NCBI GenBank assembly: GCA_002320245.1
Contig: DCKD01000050.1
Coordinates: forward strand, 1 to 45,099
DNA from: Lachnospiraceae bacterium UBA1683
GTDB taxonomy: Bacteria > Bacillota > Clostridia > Lachnospirales > Lachnospiraceae
Direction: 5' to 3'
DNA length: 45,099 bases
Shown: positions 31,552-40,981 of the stretch, piece after piece
How positions within the stretch are numbered: the stretch's first letter is position 1
Layout of the letters: each line of letters begins with the position of its first letter
The notes under the pieces: generated by a model
The model's input: the letters and a program-made list of their open reading frames with translations, nothing else
The model's database searches: none
What the model was told of the DNA's origin: nothing
Translations under genes and position numbers: made by a program

Positions 31552-33231
31552 TCACTTTCTTGATGTACAAAAATTTCCTACATGCTCTAAATGGTACTTT
31601 TCCCCTTCAATTGGAGGATATTTCTTCGTATCCGTAATCTGATTTCCTAAAAAAATGATATTCTTGATATTTCGCGCAAATAATATCCTATGGTCAAAGC
31701 ACAGAAATCTATTATTACAAATAAATAGATTCTGGTGAAAATAACAATCTGTAAATTTTTTTGCCCCTGGTGTCACCTGAATCGGTGCTCGTCCCCATTC
31801 TGGTATATAAGCACAGTTACAGAATGTATTATTTTCAACCAAAATGTTTTTAATTGCCCCTGACTCAAACCACTCATTCATATCGCCTTCCACAAGAATG
31901 GCAGCCCCCGGAACCTCAAAGATATTTCCGCGGACAACACTTGTTCCCCTGCCTGTCAGCAGCACTCCTCTCGCTCTGTTATTCCGAAAATGACAGTTTT
32001 CGATTAAGACTTCTGGTACTATACTGATATTTTCAACCACAGTTCCTGGTTTAATCTTCAGAACCTTATCACTACATTTCAATAGGATTCTATCTTTATT
32101 GATCATCTGTATGTCCTGAATTGAGTTTTCAGCGTACGGCAGCATGCTCTCCGGATCCAGAAAAGAAATGCGATCCCCACATTTTCCGATTTCCACACCC
32201 TTATGCTGGTGATGAACCAAATCCAATAAAATTTCTTTTTCTTCCAGAACACGATTTACCTTTGCATAAATCCCGTGAATATTAACTGGATCGTCCAATT
32301 GGTTTTCAAACAGTCCATTTTTAATAGTTATCTTTCCATCGCATAGAACAAAATGCGTTGCGTCCGCGCATGCAGTAAAAACACGTGGAGTATCAGGGTT
32401 TCTTTTCACATGAACGGAATCCAACAATATATCGGATGTACGAACAGCAATTACTCCCATTCCAACAGCATGAAATATCGTTATTTTTTCGAGATTAATC
32501 CTTTGACTGTCCACAATATAAATTGCAGGATGACTCCTTGGATGATGGCGTATAATTAAATAATTTCCAATTTCCGAGCAATCTGAGAATGTCAAATTTT
32601 CGTCCTCTATCGTACATTCCACCAATCCACTTTCCAGACATTTCCATCTAAGAGGAATCCCTGACTGTTCTGTCAAATCCATATCCTTCCCGCCATAAAC
32701 CGGGGCATTTCTGTCCCTATCCATTTCAAGCCAGCCGGTTGGTTCACAACAAAAGTTTTCTCCATAAAAATAGATTCTCCCCCGACGTATTATATAGGGG
32801 TATTTCTCTGGATCAATCCGAAGTATCATTCTTTCCGGAGATATCTCCTCTATTATTGCTTCTGAATACGCCGTCCTGGTATAATCGATAGAAATCCCTT
32901 TTAAATTCACATCATGGCAGTTTCTCATTACAAATGGAATGATTTCTGTATGGAATAAAAAAAGGCTATCGTTCCCCTGAATCGTTACATTATGAAGATC
33001 TTCAAACAAAAAAGCCACCCGCTTTATTGTGTCTTCATCATGATTAGAGATATACAGCAGGCTCTCCGATGCAAAGTCCGGGTAAAAATGATAGATTCCC
33101 TTTTGAAATTGTATTTCCACAGCATCCCCTGCTGTCAACCTTTTCGCATCCTGTATGAGTCTTATCAACCGATATGACAGCATCTTATGCTCCCCCGGAA
33201 TAATTCCGTACTTTTCTGCCTTGATAATCAT
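31552..33231 (-). CDS. GH110 alpha-1,3-galactosidase
   Basis: A 559-aa right-handed beta-helix enzyme of glycoside hydrolase family 110, which removes alpha-1,3-linked galactose from blood group B or linear alpha-Gal structures with inversion. Family motifs are YHFYPDFAS, FLFHTEIIPFVM, ENQLDDPVNIHG and AAILVEGDMNEWFESGA. D290, D313 and D314 have the same spacing as the aspartates proposed as catalytic in characterised GH110 enzymes. There is no signal peptide, so it acts in the cytoplasm on imported oligosaccharides. It overlaps the GH95 gene by 4 bp (ATGA) and is the last gene of the operon. Whether it is restricted to branched B antigen cannot be told from sequence. Confidence 0.85.
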   Translation of the reverse strand: MIIKAEKYGIIPGEHKMLSYRLIRLIQDAKRLTAGDAVEIQFQKGIYHFYPDFASESLLYISNHDEDTIKRVAFLFEDLHNVTIQGNDSLFLFHTEIIPFVMRNCHDVNLKGISIDYTRTAYSEAIIEEISPERMILRIDPEKYPYIIRRGRIYFYGENFCCEPTGWLEMDRDRNAPVYGGKDMDLTEQSGIPLRWKCLESGLVECTIEDENLTFSDCSEIGNYLIIRHHPRSHPAIYIVDSQRINLEKITIFHAVGMGVIAVRTSDILLDSVHVKRNPDTPRVFTACADATHFVLCDGKITIKNGLFENQLDDPVNIHGIYAKVNRVLEEKEILLDLVHHQHKGVEIGKCGDRISFLDPESMLPYAENSIQDIQMINKDRILLKCSDKVLKIKPGTVVENISIVPEVLIENCHFRNNRARGVLLTGRGTSVVRGNIFEVPGAAILVEGDMNEWFESGAIKNILVENNTFCNCAYIPEWGRAPIQVTPGAKKFTDCYFHQNLFICNNRFLCFDHRILFARNIKNIIFLGNQITDTKKYPPIEGEKYHLEHVGNFCTSRK

Positions 33232-35579
33232 GTTTCATTCCTCCTGTATCTATATCCATTCCGGTCAAGTACCACTGTTATCTTCTGTCCATTAATGACA
33301 AGCCTGCAGACCTTTTTCGAATTCTCACTCAGATAGATCCTTGCGTCCGTTACCTTTCCATCCTTCCATTCGAAATCCAGTTTATAACCACCCTTGGCTC
33401 TTAATCCTATTACCCTACCATTTTTCCACGCAACCGGGAGTGCCGGTAACAAATAAATGACATCTTCTCTGCTTTGAATCAACATCTCACAAATCGCTGC
33501 AGTAAGCCCAAAATTCCCATCAATCTGAAACGGAGGATGAGCACAGAATAAATTTGCATAAGTTCCTCCTCCCTGACAACTGATTTCACTATTTTCCGTA
33601 TATTGCAACTGTCGGCTTATCAGAGAAAATGCCTCCTCCCCCCTAAAAAGACGGGCATATGCACATGCCTTCCACGCCATACACCATCCAGTTCCTTCCA
33701 TGCCTCTTTGCTCCAGCACTTTATAACAAGCTTCCAAAAGTTCCTGATTGTCATCCCTGATAATCTGTGCAGGATACAGACCGTATAAATGCGAAATATG
33801 TCTGTGATGGGTATCTGTCTCTTCATAATCCCAATACCATTCCTGTAATTGTCCACGACTCCCAACCTGAAACTTTGGCAGCCTGCTTAAAGCCGTTTTT
33901 ATCTTTTCTCGTAAATCAGCATCTGTCTCTAATATCTCAGATGCTTTTATGACCGCTGTAAATAAATCTTTGAGAATAGAAACATCCATTGTGGACGCTA
34001 CACTGACACTATGAACCTCCTTATCTTCTCCAATAAATAAATTTTCTGGTGAAGTAGAAGGAAGAGTAACAAGATCATCTTGATATGGAATCAGATAGAA
34101 AAGATAGAATATTGCGGACTCCTTCATAATTGGATATGCCGTCTGTTGCAGAAATTCTTTGTCCTCCCGGTAGCAATAATGTTCCCATAGATGTCTGCAC
34201 AACCATCCGGAACTCATATTCCACATAGAATAGGAACATGGATTCGAGTCCTGCCCATATCTTCCTGTAGGCTCAGCATGTCCCCATATATCCAGATTAT
34301 GATGGCTTACCCAGCCCGGAAGCTGATACAGATCATGTGCTACCTCTCTCCCACACTTTCTAGTCCGTTCAATCAAACGAATCAGAGGTTCCACACACTC
34401 TGACAAATCACACATCTCTGCCGGCCAATAGTTCATCTGCGTATTGATATTTACAGTATAATTTGACCCCCAGGGGGCGCGTAACTCTTTATTCCAGATT
34501 CCCTGCAGATTTGCACACTCACTTCCCGGCGCCGATGCTGAAATCAGTAAATATCTGCCATAGTGAAACATCAGATTTGCAAGCCATGTATTTTCTTCAA
34601 TCGTATGTGTCCTTTTCAATATTGCTTTTAATGAAGGCTCACAATGGAATTTTCGGTGATTTCCTATTTCCAAAGTTACCCGGTTATAAAATTCATGATA
34701 AGCTTCTTTATGTTTTTGCAAAACCTCACAAAAATCTTCCGCTTTCACAGTAAAAAGTATGGATTCACAATATCTGTCTAAATCCGTAATCTCTTCGTAA
34801 AAATCAGTAACACCAGTCAGATAGATACAACACTCTTTCGTATCTTTGATCTCAATGCCATTCTCTGTCACTACAACTTTTCCATCTTTAGATGTCGCGG
34901 ATACCATCAAGGTATATCGCATCCCCTTTCCATCTTCATACCGAATAGGGTCTTCTGTTTCATAATAGTTAGGGGCAACATAAATCGGTGCACGCCCTTT
35001 GAGACACCAGCAATCCGGCACATCCTGATACTTTTCGCAGTGATGATGTAATACACTGTCCAGACTGATTTCCATGGAACTGATTTTCTTATTGCTACAT
35101 ATACAGAAAACAAGAACATTTTCAGCCATACTGGTGAAACTTTCTATTTTAAACTCTCGATCTTGACTCTTTGAATACACAGTGGCAATTGCATCATCCA
35201 GCGAAAGCTCCCGATAATATCTATTTTCTTTTGAAAAACCATCCACACGTATTTTCAGCACTCCTGCAGGAAGGTAACTGTCTGACCATTCTCCCAGCAC
35301 ATCCCTCTGGATATTCCTCTCGGCGTCATCATATTTTTTTTCAAAAATCTCTCTTCGGATTTTTGTCCAATCCGGTAACTCCCGGTTTTCTTTTTTCCGT
35401 TTTCGCTGTCCAGACCATAGAGTATCCAAATTCAATGGAATTTCTGCCGCATCAAAATCACCAGAAATCATTGCACCAATTTTTCCGTTCCCTAAAGGAT
35501 AACACTCCTGCCACATCGTAGCAGGAGTATCTTCCCATAATTTCCACTTATATTCGCTTTTTGTATCCACTATTTTCAA
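33228..35579 (-). CDS. GH95 alpha-L-fucosidase
   Basis: A 783-aa family GH95 enzyme, an inverting alpha-1,2-L-fucosidase. The N-terminal beta domain contains ECYPLGNGKIGAMISG. The (alpha/alpha)6 barrel carries the catalytic set known from AfcA: N377 and N379 (TVNINTQMNYW), E580 (QEWYWDY) and D687 (QIDGNFG). No signal peptide is present, so it should cut fucose from imported glycans. Some GH95 members prefer L-galactose, so the assignment is family-level. The start codon is TTG, with GGAGGAAAATAAA upstream, 1 bp after the permease stop. Confidence 0.9.
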   Translation of the reverse strand: MKIVDTKSEYKWKLWEDTPATMWQECYPLGNGKIGAMISGDFDAAEIPLNLDTLWSGQRKRKKENRELPDWTKIRREIFEKKYDDAERNIQRDVLGEWSDSYLPAGVLKIRVDGFSKENRYYRELSLDDAIATVYSKSQDREFKIESFTSMAENVLVFCICSNKKISSMEISLDSVLHHHCEKYQDVPDCWCLKGRAPIYVAPNYYETEDPIRYEDGKGMRYTLMVSATSKDGKVVVTENGIEIKDTKECCIYLTGVTDFYEEITDLDRYCESILFTVKAEDFCEVLQKHKEAYHEFYNRVTLEIGNHRKFHCEPSLKAILKRTHTIEENTWLANLMFHYGRYLLISASAPGSECANLQGIWNKELRAPWGSNYTVNINTQMNYWPAEMCDLSECVEPLIRLIERTRKCGREVAHDLYQLPGWVSHHNLDIWGHAEPTGRYGQDSNPCSYSMWNMSSGWLCRHLWEHYCYREDKEFLQQTAYPIMKESAIFYLFYLIPYQDDLVTLPSTSPENLFIGEDKEVHSVSVASTMDVSILKDLFTAVIKASEILETDADLREKIKTALSRLPKFQVGSRGQLQEWYWDYEETDTHHRHISHLYGLYPAQIIRDDNQELLEACYKVLEQRGMEGTGWCMAWKACAYARLFRGEEAFSLISRQLQYTENSEISCQGGGTYANLFCAHPPFQIDGNFGLTAAICEMLIQSREDVIYLLPALPVAWKNGRVIGLRAKGGYKLDFEWKDGKVTDARIYLSENSKKVCRLVINGQKITVVLDRNGYRYRRNET

Positions 35580-35580
35580 T

Positions 35581-36405
35581 TTATTTTCCTCCAGTCATTG
35601 CAATTCCTTCGATAAAACTCTTCTGAAAGATCAGATACAGAATGACCATCGGAAGCATCGCCAGTAAAGAACCTGCCATTAAAACGGGATAGTTGGTGCT
35701 AAACTGCCCATTCAAGGTAGATAATCCGGCCGAAAGAGTCGTATGATTAATATTCGTATTTACAACTAAAGGCCACATCAAATCAGTATATGCGAATACA
35801 GCGGTAAATATAGACAGGGCTGCAAGAGAATTCTTTGTCAGCGGCAGCATTACCTTGATAAATGTCTGCCACCGGTTACATCCATCCAAATATGCCGCTT
35901 CCCCTATTTCATCCGGGATGCCCATATAAGTCTGTCTCAGGAAAAACGCGCCGAAAGCACTCACTATTCCAGGAAATACTAATGCAAACAGTGTATCTGT
36001 CAGTTCCAGCTTCGCAAGCATCTGATACTGCGGAATAATGAAAATCTGAGCCGGAATCATCTGCTGCACCAAAATGATTGTAAACAAAATGTTTTTCCCC
36101 TTAAATTTCAGTTTTGCAAACGCATATCCCGCCATAGAGCAAAACACAACGGCACAAATAACACGGATCAAAATTAATAATACCGTATTCAGATAAAGAT
36201 TTCCAAACGGCAGAAGATCGAGTACCTTCGTAAAAGCTGACAAATTCCAACTGCTTGGAAGTATCGTAGGAGGTACCTTCATAACCTCAGAGTTTGTCTT
36301 AAAAGCAGTCAACAGCATCCAGATAAATGGAAAAATCATGATGATTGACCCGATGATCAGCGCAATATAAACGCCAATAGCTGACGTTCTTTTTTTTCTT
36401 TTCAT
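35581..36405 (-). CDS. Carbohydrate ABC transporter permease (MalG type)
   Basis: A 274-aa inner membrane permease with six helices and the EAA loop (GEAAYLDGCNRWQTFIKVMLP) that docks the ATPase. It forms a pair with the upstream MalF-type gene, 16 bp away. The substrate is presumably the fucosylated and galactosylated glycan cut by the two downstream hydrolases. No ATPase gene is present; a shared MsmK-like ATPase elsewhere would be needed. Confidence 0.92.
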   Translation of the reverse strand: MKRKKRTSAIGVYIALIIGSIIMIFPFIWMLLTAFKTNSEVMKVPPTILPSSWNLSAFTKVLDLLPFGNLYLNTVLLILIRVICAVVFCSMAGYAFAKLKFKGKNILFTIILVQQMIPAQIFIIPQYQMLAKLELTDTLFALVFPGIVSAFGAFFLRQTYMGIPDEIGEAAYLDGCNRWQTFIKVMLPLTKNSLAALSIFTAVFAYTDLMWPLVVNTNINHTTLSAGLSTLNGQFSTNYPVLMAGSLLAMLPMVILYLIFQKSFIEGIAMTGGK

Positions 36406-36421
36406 ATGTCAGTCCTCCTGT

Positions 36422-37303
36422 CTAAACTTCATAATTCACCCATTTTTTCTGGCCAATAAACTGAATTGCTGTAATGATTCCGATCAGCAGCACCGTCCAT
36501 ATGACAATCGCAGATGCATAGCCTCGATTTCCTGAAATAAAGGATTCCCGATAAAACAAATAGATCAATGACTGCGCTTTGCTCATGGCAGGGTTGGATT
36601 CTCCTACCATCATATAGATCAGATCATATACTTTTAAAGATGACATCAGCCTCAGGATTAGTACAACAAACAAAGTGGGGGATACCATTGGCATCGTAAT
36701 ATATCGAAATTGCTGAAACTTTGTAGCTCCATCCAAGCTTGCAGCCTCATAATATGTTTTGGAAATATTTTGGATTCCTGAAAGCAAAAGTACCGCATCA
36801 TAACCAAGCGCACTCCATATTGCTACAATTGCCACGGTAATAATAATTACATTTGGATCTGTAATCCAATCAATTTTAGTATGAAAAATCGTATTAATAA
36901 CACCATAATCAGAATTGAACATCCATTTCCATACCATCGCCACCGCAGCCGGAGCAACTACCATTGGCAAAAAGAAGATTGCCCGGAACACAACTTTTCC
37001 CTTAATTTTTGAATTTAAAAGGATCGCCACGATTAATGCCAGCATAACACCTATCGGCACAGTAAGAACACAAAATAACAGAGTATTCCATGTTGCACGC
37101 CAAAATTCCTCACTGGAAAACATATTTGCATAATTTCTGAATCCGATAAATTTGTATTCCCCAAACACTTTCATGGATGAAAAGCTCAGTACGATAGTTT
37201 TAATAAAAGGATACACATTTAAAACGATCAATCCGATAATCGTCGGGGCTACCATAAGATAGCCCCAAACATGATCCTGATCCAGTTTTTTCCTCTTGTT
37301 CAT
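36422..37303 (-). CDS. Carbohydrate ABC transporter permease (MalF type)
   Basis: A 293-aa permease with six helices and the EAA motif (YEAASLDGATKFQQFRYITMP). The N-terminal DHVWGYLMVAPTIIG is typical of CUT1 sugar permeases. It lies 21 bp after the solute-binding protein gene. Confidence 0.92.
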   Translation of the reverse strand: MNKRKKLDQDHVWGYLMVAPTIIGLIVLNVYPFIKTIVLSFSSMKVFGEYKFIGFRNYANMFSSEEFWRATWNTLLFCVLTVPIGVMLALIVAILLNSKIKGKVVFRAIFFLPMVVAPAAVAMVWKWMFNSDYGVINTIFHTKIDWITDPNVIIITVAIVAIWSALGYDAVLLLSGIQNISKTYYEAASLDGATKFQQFRYITMPMVSPTLFVVLILRLMSSLKVYDLIYMMVGESNPAMSKAQSLIYLFYRESFISGNRGYASAIVIWTVLLIGIITAIQFIGQKKWVNYEV

Positions 37304-37324
37304 AAGAAAAACCTCCGATCACAC

Positions 37325-38611
37325 TTATTCGTCTTTTATTGCAGCAGTTACAACATCCTGCATTTTCTGGATTCCGTCATCAACAGACACAGTTCCGGCA
37401 TACATATCCAGCACTGTCTGTTCGACCTTTGGCTCCCAGATTGGTCTGGAAGGATTGTTGACATATTTTACACTGTAGTCAAACATATCTGTCACTTTTG
37501 ATGCATCGATATCGTAACCATTTTCTTTGAAGGTATTTGCCCATGTTTCTTCCATTCCGTTATACGCTGGAATTCCTACTCCAGTTTCACCCTGCAGCTT
37601 CTGACCCTCTTCTGATCCAAGGTATGCCAGGAAATCCATAGCCAGTTCTTTATTTTTACCTTTTGCTGCTGTAGCATAAGTTACGCTGTTTGAAATGGAT
37701 GCACGACCGTCTCCTGCTACAGGATTCGGGCATTTTGGAAGCACAGCCACATCCCACTTGCCATTTAGTTCCGGATAATTTGCACAGGCATCTGCAAGCT
37801 GCCAGCTTCCCGCATAAAACATTGCGCCTTGTTCCGAGAAGAATAATGTCGTTGCATCTGTGTTTGCAAACTGATTCTGTGTCGGACACCAGTCGTTCTG
37901 CTGCAGACCTACATAAAATTTAATCGCTTCACTTGTTGCCTCGTCTGTAAATTTTGCTTCTGTTCCATCTTCATTCAAAATCTGTCCGCCATTTTGATAC
38001 ACAAAGTTCCAATAACCAATCTGATCCTGTGCATAAGCCATATATCCATATTTTCCAGTCTTTTCATAAATCTGTTCAGACGCATTTGTCAGATCATCCC
38101 ATGTCCAATCTTCATCCGGATAAGCCACACCAGCTTCATCAAACATCTCTTTATTATACGCGAGGCAGATGATATCCTTATCCTTTGGAACGCCATAAAG
38201 ATTTCCGTCACTGCCTTCTGCATTCTGCAGTGCAATCTCTGAAAAAGCATCCTTATCTACAATATCTGTACAATCCGCAAGAATTCCCGCATCTGCATAT
38301 TTATACATCTGATTGGAATGCATCCAAAAAATGTCCGGCATTGTATTACTCTGTGCAGAAGCTTCCAGCTTCGTCCAGTACTCATCCCATCCGGATGCCT
38401 GCACCTCAATGTTTACATTTGGATGTTCTTCCATATATGCCTTTGCAAGTTCTTCCATTCCGGATTTTTGTCCTGCATCCCAGATCTGAAATACCAAACT
38501 GCCGCCTTTTTCCGCTGCCGACGAATTCTCACCTTCGTTCTTCTTTCCACATCCTGCTATCATGAACAAGGATAATGCACCAACCAGTAAAACCGCTCCA
38601 ATTCTTTTCAT
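37325..38611 (-). CDS. Sugar ABC transporter solute-binding lipoprotein
   Basis: A 428-aa family 1 solute-binding protein. The signal peptide ends in lipobox IAGC (C21). The mature fold has the usual LVFQIWDAG opening, GWDEYWTKLEA and a C-terminal DGIQKMQDVV helix. It should deliver oligosaccharide to the permease pair. AGGAGGAAGAG precedes the ATG. Confidence 0.92.
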   Translation of the reverse strand: MKRIGAVLLVGALSLFMIAGCGKKNEGENSSAAEKGGSLVFQIWDAGQKSGMEELAKAYMEEHPNVNIEVQASGWDEYWTKLEASAQSNTMPDIFWMHSNQMYKYADAGILADCTDIVDKDAFSEIALQNAEGSDGNLYGVPKDKDIICLAYNKEMFDEAGVAYPDEDWTWDDLTNASEQIYEKTGKYGYMAYAQDQIGYWNFVYQNGGQILNEDGTEAKFTDEATSEAIKFYVGLQQNDWCPTQNQFANTDATTLFFSEQGAMFYAGSWQLADACANYPELNGKWDVAVLPKCPNPVAGDGRASISNSVTYATAAKGKNKELAMDFLAYLGSEEGQKLQGETGVGIPAYNGMEETWANTFKENGYDIDASKVTDMFDYSVKYVNNPSRPIWEPKVEQTVLDMYAGTVSVDDGIQKMQDVVTAAIKDE

Positions 38612-38647
38612 CTTTTTACTCTTCCTCCTGTCTAAACCCTTCTCTCA

Positions 38648-40309
38648 TCAATACAAGCTTCTCTTCACTTCCTCTGCTATTTCCGTTCCTCCAAGCGTCT
38701 TCCAATTGATCAAAAAGTTATTCCAGATTTCAAGACTATTCCCTGAGATGGTGTTCACCAATGCCTCCTGGTATAGCTGATTCCAGACTGCGAGCTTACT
38801 GGTCATAAATGAAGTCGGCAGATCCTGCCATAAATTCATCGTAATCTCTTTCTCTACATCCATGTGGTAAATAACATAATATGAGTGTCCTTCTTCCGGA
38901 TAAAATCGATTCCAACTTGACCAGTCATCCTCATCCTGATTCTCCTCAAATCCCATCAAAGACTGATAGAGCTGCTGGTTATTGCCACTTAATCCTTCCA
39001 TACTCTGTCTCTCATAAGCATCAAACAATGCCTGTGCTTCCTTCTTTTCTACTTCCGGATCCTGGGCCGGATAAACAATACTTGTTCCGGCTTCCTGACG
39101 ATTGGATTCCAAATAGTAGCTGTCGTACATGTCTGATTCAGGAGCGTTCATTTCAGTTACAATATTCAGCATACGGATAATAGCCTCCGGATGTTCACAA
39201 TCTGCTGAAACAGCCAGCGCGGTATTTGTAGGTTGAAAACCAACCAGCAACGAATCACTGCCATCCTCTGTAAGCATGTTCATTGCATACCATTCCGCCT
39301 CATTATTATTGCGAAACGTATCCTGAATCGCCCATTCCGGATATCCCCTTGCACCAATGCATATTCCTGCTTTTCCCTGATTTAGATCTTCCCATACTTT
39401 ATTCAAATCATATACTGCAAAATCCTGAGGTATTGCTCCTGCCTGATACAGATTTTGTAAGTACTGCAATGCCTTTTCCGTTCCCTGTTTTTCCCCGTCC
39501 CAGACAACATCACCACTTTCATCATACGAGAAGAAAAGCATCCCATCTACGCCCGCCCCCGGATATACTCCAAATCCCGTAAAGAAAGAATTCAGATAAG
39601 TTAATTCCTTACCAGCTACTGCCAGTCCATACGTATCATCTTTGCCATTCAAATCTGGGTCTTCATAAGTAAACGCAATTGCAACTTCTCTTAGTTCCTC
39701 CAAATTTTGAGGAATATCCATTCCGAGGTTATCCAACCAATCTTTCCTTATATAAAGTAAATTGGTATCAGCCAAAGGTTCTGTAACCTGTATCGGTATA
39801 AATCTTAATTTTCCATCAAAGGTAACCGATTCCAAAGCAGCCTTGCCGATTTCCGTACTATATAATTTTTTCACTCTCTCGGATGCATATTCTTCAAAGA
39901 CCTCTGTCAGGTCTGCAACAAGGTCTGCGCGTACCAGAGTATTCATTTGCTCTGCTCCGATCACCTGAAACAGAGCCGGCAGATTCTCTGATGCGATTGC
40001 AGTATTTAATTTGCTCTTGTATTGATTTGATCCTGCGCTCCATTCCACCTTAAGATCGATACCATACTCTGCATATAGCTGATTCCATGGAGCATCATCA
40101 CCAACCGGAATTTCTTCCCCAAAATCTCTTCTTGCTGCTGTAATGGTCACTTCCTTATCATAAATACCAAAAGGATCCACATTAGCCTGCAAGTCGGATT
40201 TGGAGTTAATTCCATAACCTTCGCTGTTTTTTGAACATCCTACCAATGATAAAAACAGGAGCAAAATACATATGCTACACCCCGCTCGTCTTATCATTGA
40301 CTTTTTCAT
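38648..40309 (-). CDS. Large LplA-like substrate-binding lipoprotein
   Basis: A 553-aa extracytoplasmic lipoprotein (lipobox SLVGC, C25) of the LplA family of large ABC sugar-binding proteins, recognisable from the VTITAARRDFG opening and LLYIRKDWLDNLGMDIP. Such proteins normally come with their own LplB/LplC permeases; here only one permease pair follows. It may be a second receptor for the same transporter or may feed the YesM sensor. A promoter lies just upstream. Confidence 0.87.
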   Translation of the reverse strand: MKKSMIRRAGCSICILLLFLSLVGCSKNSEGYGINSKSDLQANVDPFGIYDKEVTITAARRDFGEEIPVGDDAPWNQLYAEYGIDLKVEWSAGSNQYKSKLNTAIASENLPALFQVIGAEQMNTLVRADLVADLTEVFEEYASERVKKLYSTEIGKAALESVTFDGKLRFIPIQVTEPLADTNLLYIRKDWLDNLGMDIPQNLEELREVAIAFTYEDPDLNGKDDTYGLAVAGKELTYLNSFFTGFGVYPGAGVDGMLFFSYDESGDVVWDGEKQGTEKALQYLQNLYQAGAIPQDFAVYDLNKVWEDLNQGKAGICIGARGYPEWAIQDTFRNNNEAEWYAMNMLTEDGSDSLLVGFQPTNTALAVSADCEHPEAIIRMLNIVTEMNAPESDMYDSYYLESNRQEAGTSIVYPAQDPEVEKKEAQALFDAYERQSMEGLSGNNQQLYQSLMGFEENQDEDDWSSWNRFYPEEGHSYYVIYHMDVEKEITMNLWQDLPTSFMTSKLAVWNQLYQEALVNTISGNSLEIWNNFLINWKTLGGTEIAEEVKRSLY

Positions 40310-40339
40310 TTCCGCCCTCCTCTCTCTTAACCTGAAATC

Positions 40340-40369
40340 ATTTTATCATTGCCACATCTTTACTATCAA
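40340..40369 (-). promoter_or_regulatory. Promoter of the glycan transport and hydrolase operon
   Basis: TTGATA (40364-40369 on the minus strand) and TAAAAT (40340-40345) are separated by 18 bases, about 30 bases before the LplA-like start codon. The YesN-type regulator encoded just upstream is the expected activator; its binding site is not recognisable by eye. Confidence 0.55.
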
Positions 40370-40396
40370 TTTACAGTTCTTTACTTTTCTAAACGA

Positions 40397-40981
40397 TTAT
40401 TGACTTTCCCGAAAATCCATGGGATTTTTTCCTGTTTTCTTTTTGAATGCCCTGTTAAAGGATTGTACAGATTCATAGCCACACTTCTGTGCAACCTGCT
40501 GAATTTGATAATTACTGTTTATCAGCAGCTCTTTTGCCTTGCTGATTCGAACCTCCATGATATAATCATATAATTTCATGTCTGTAACTCGTTTAAAAAT
40601 TCTGGATAAATAGGAAGGATTCAAATGAACATATTCGGACAACTGGAGAAGTGTTATATCCTGCGCCAGATTTTCAAATATATAATTTTTTACCTGAACA
40701 ATATATCGGTCTACTCCCTGAACATCCTTGCTGAACCTTAATGCAAATATATTTTCCGATACCAGACGTAAATATTGGTACGCCTCTTCCCAGTTTTTGT
40801 GCATGTCCGAACGTGTCAGCTTGTACATTTCCTGCATAAAAGCAAGTTTCTCATTCAGTTTCCATATATTGATGAATTTAAGCAGAACACTTACGATTCT
40901 ATAGTAAACTTCTAATGCAACTGTTTCCCTTCCACTCTTTATATATAAATAAAGGCTGTACAATGTCGTCAAACAATACAA
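40397..40981 (-). pseudogene. AraC-type DNA-binding half of a frameshifted YesN response regulator
   Basis: This frame encodes the C-terminal half of a YesN-like regulator. It has a helical linker and two AraC helix-turn-helices (ITLLQLSEYVHLNPSYLSRIF and YQIQQVAQKCGYESVQSFNRAF) ending MDFRESQ. It overlaps the receiver half (40899-42038) in another frame. Joining them needs a single-base shift near 40925-40945, where GGGAAAC follows GTGGAA. It has no ribosome binding site or natural start of its own. The intact protein would be about 540 aa, the normal YesN length. Confidence 0.8.

Noticed and set aside
36915..37133. Plus-strand frames opposite the sugar permeases and binding proteins
   Set aside because: They are antisense to intact ABC transporter genes and have no independent evidence.
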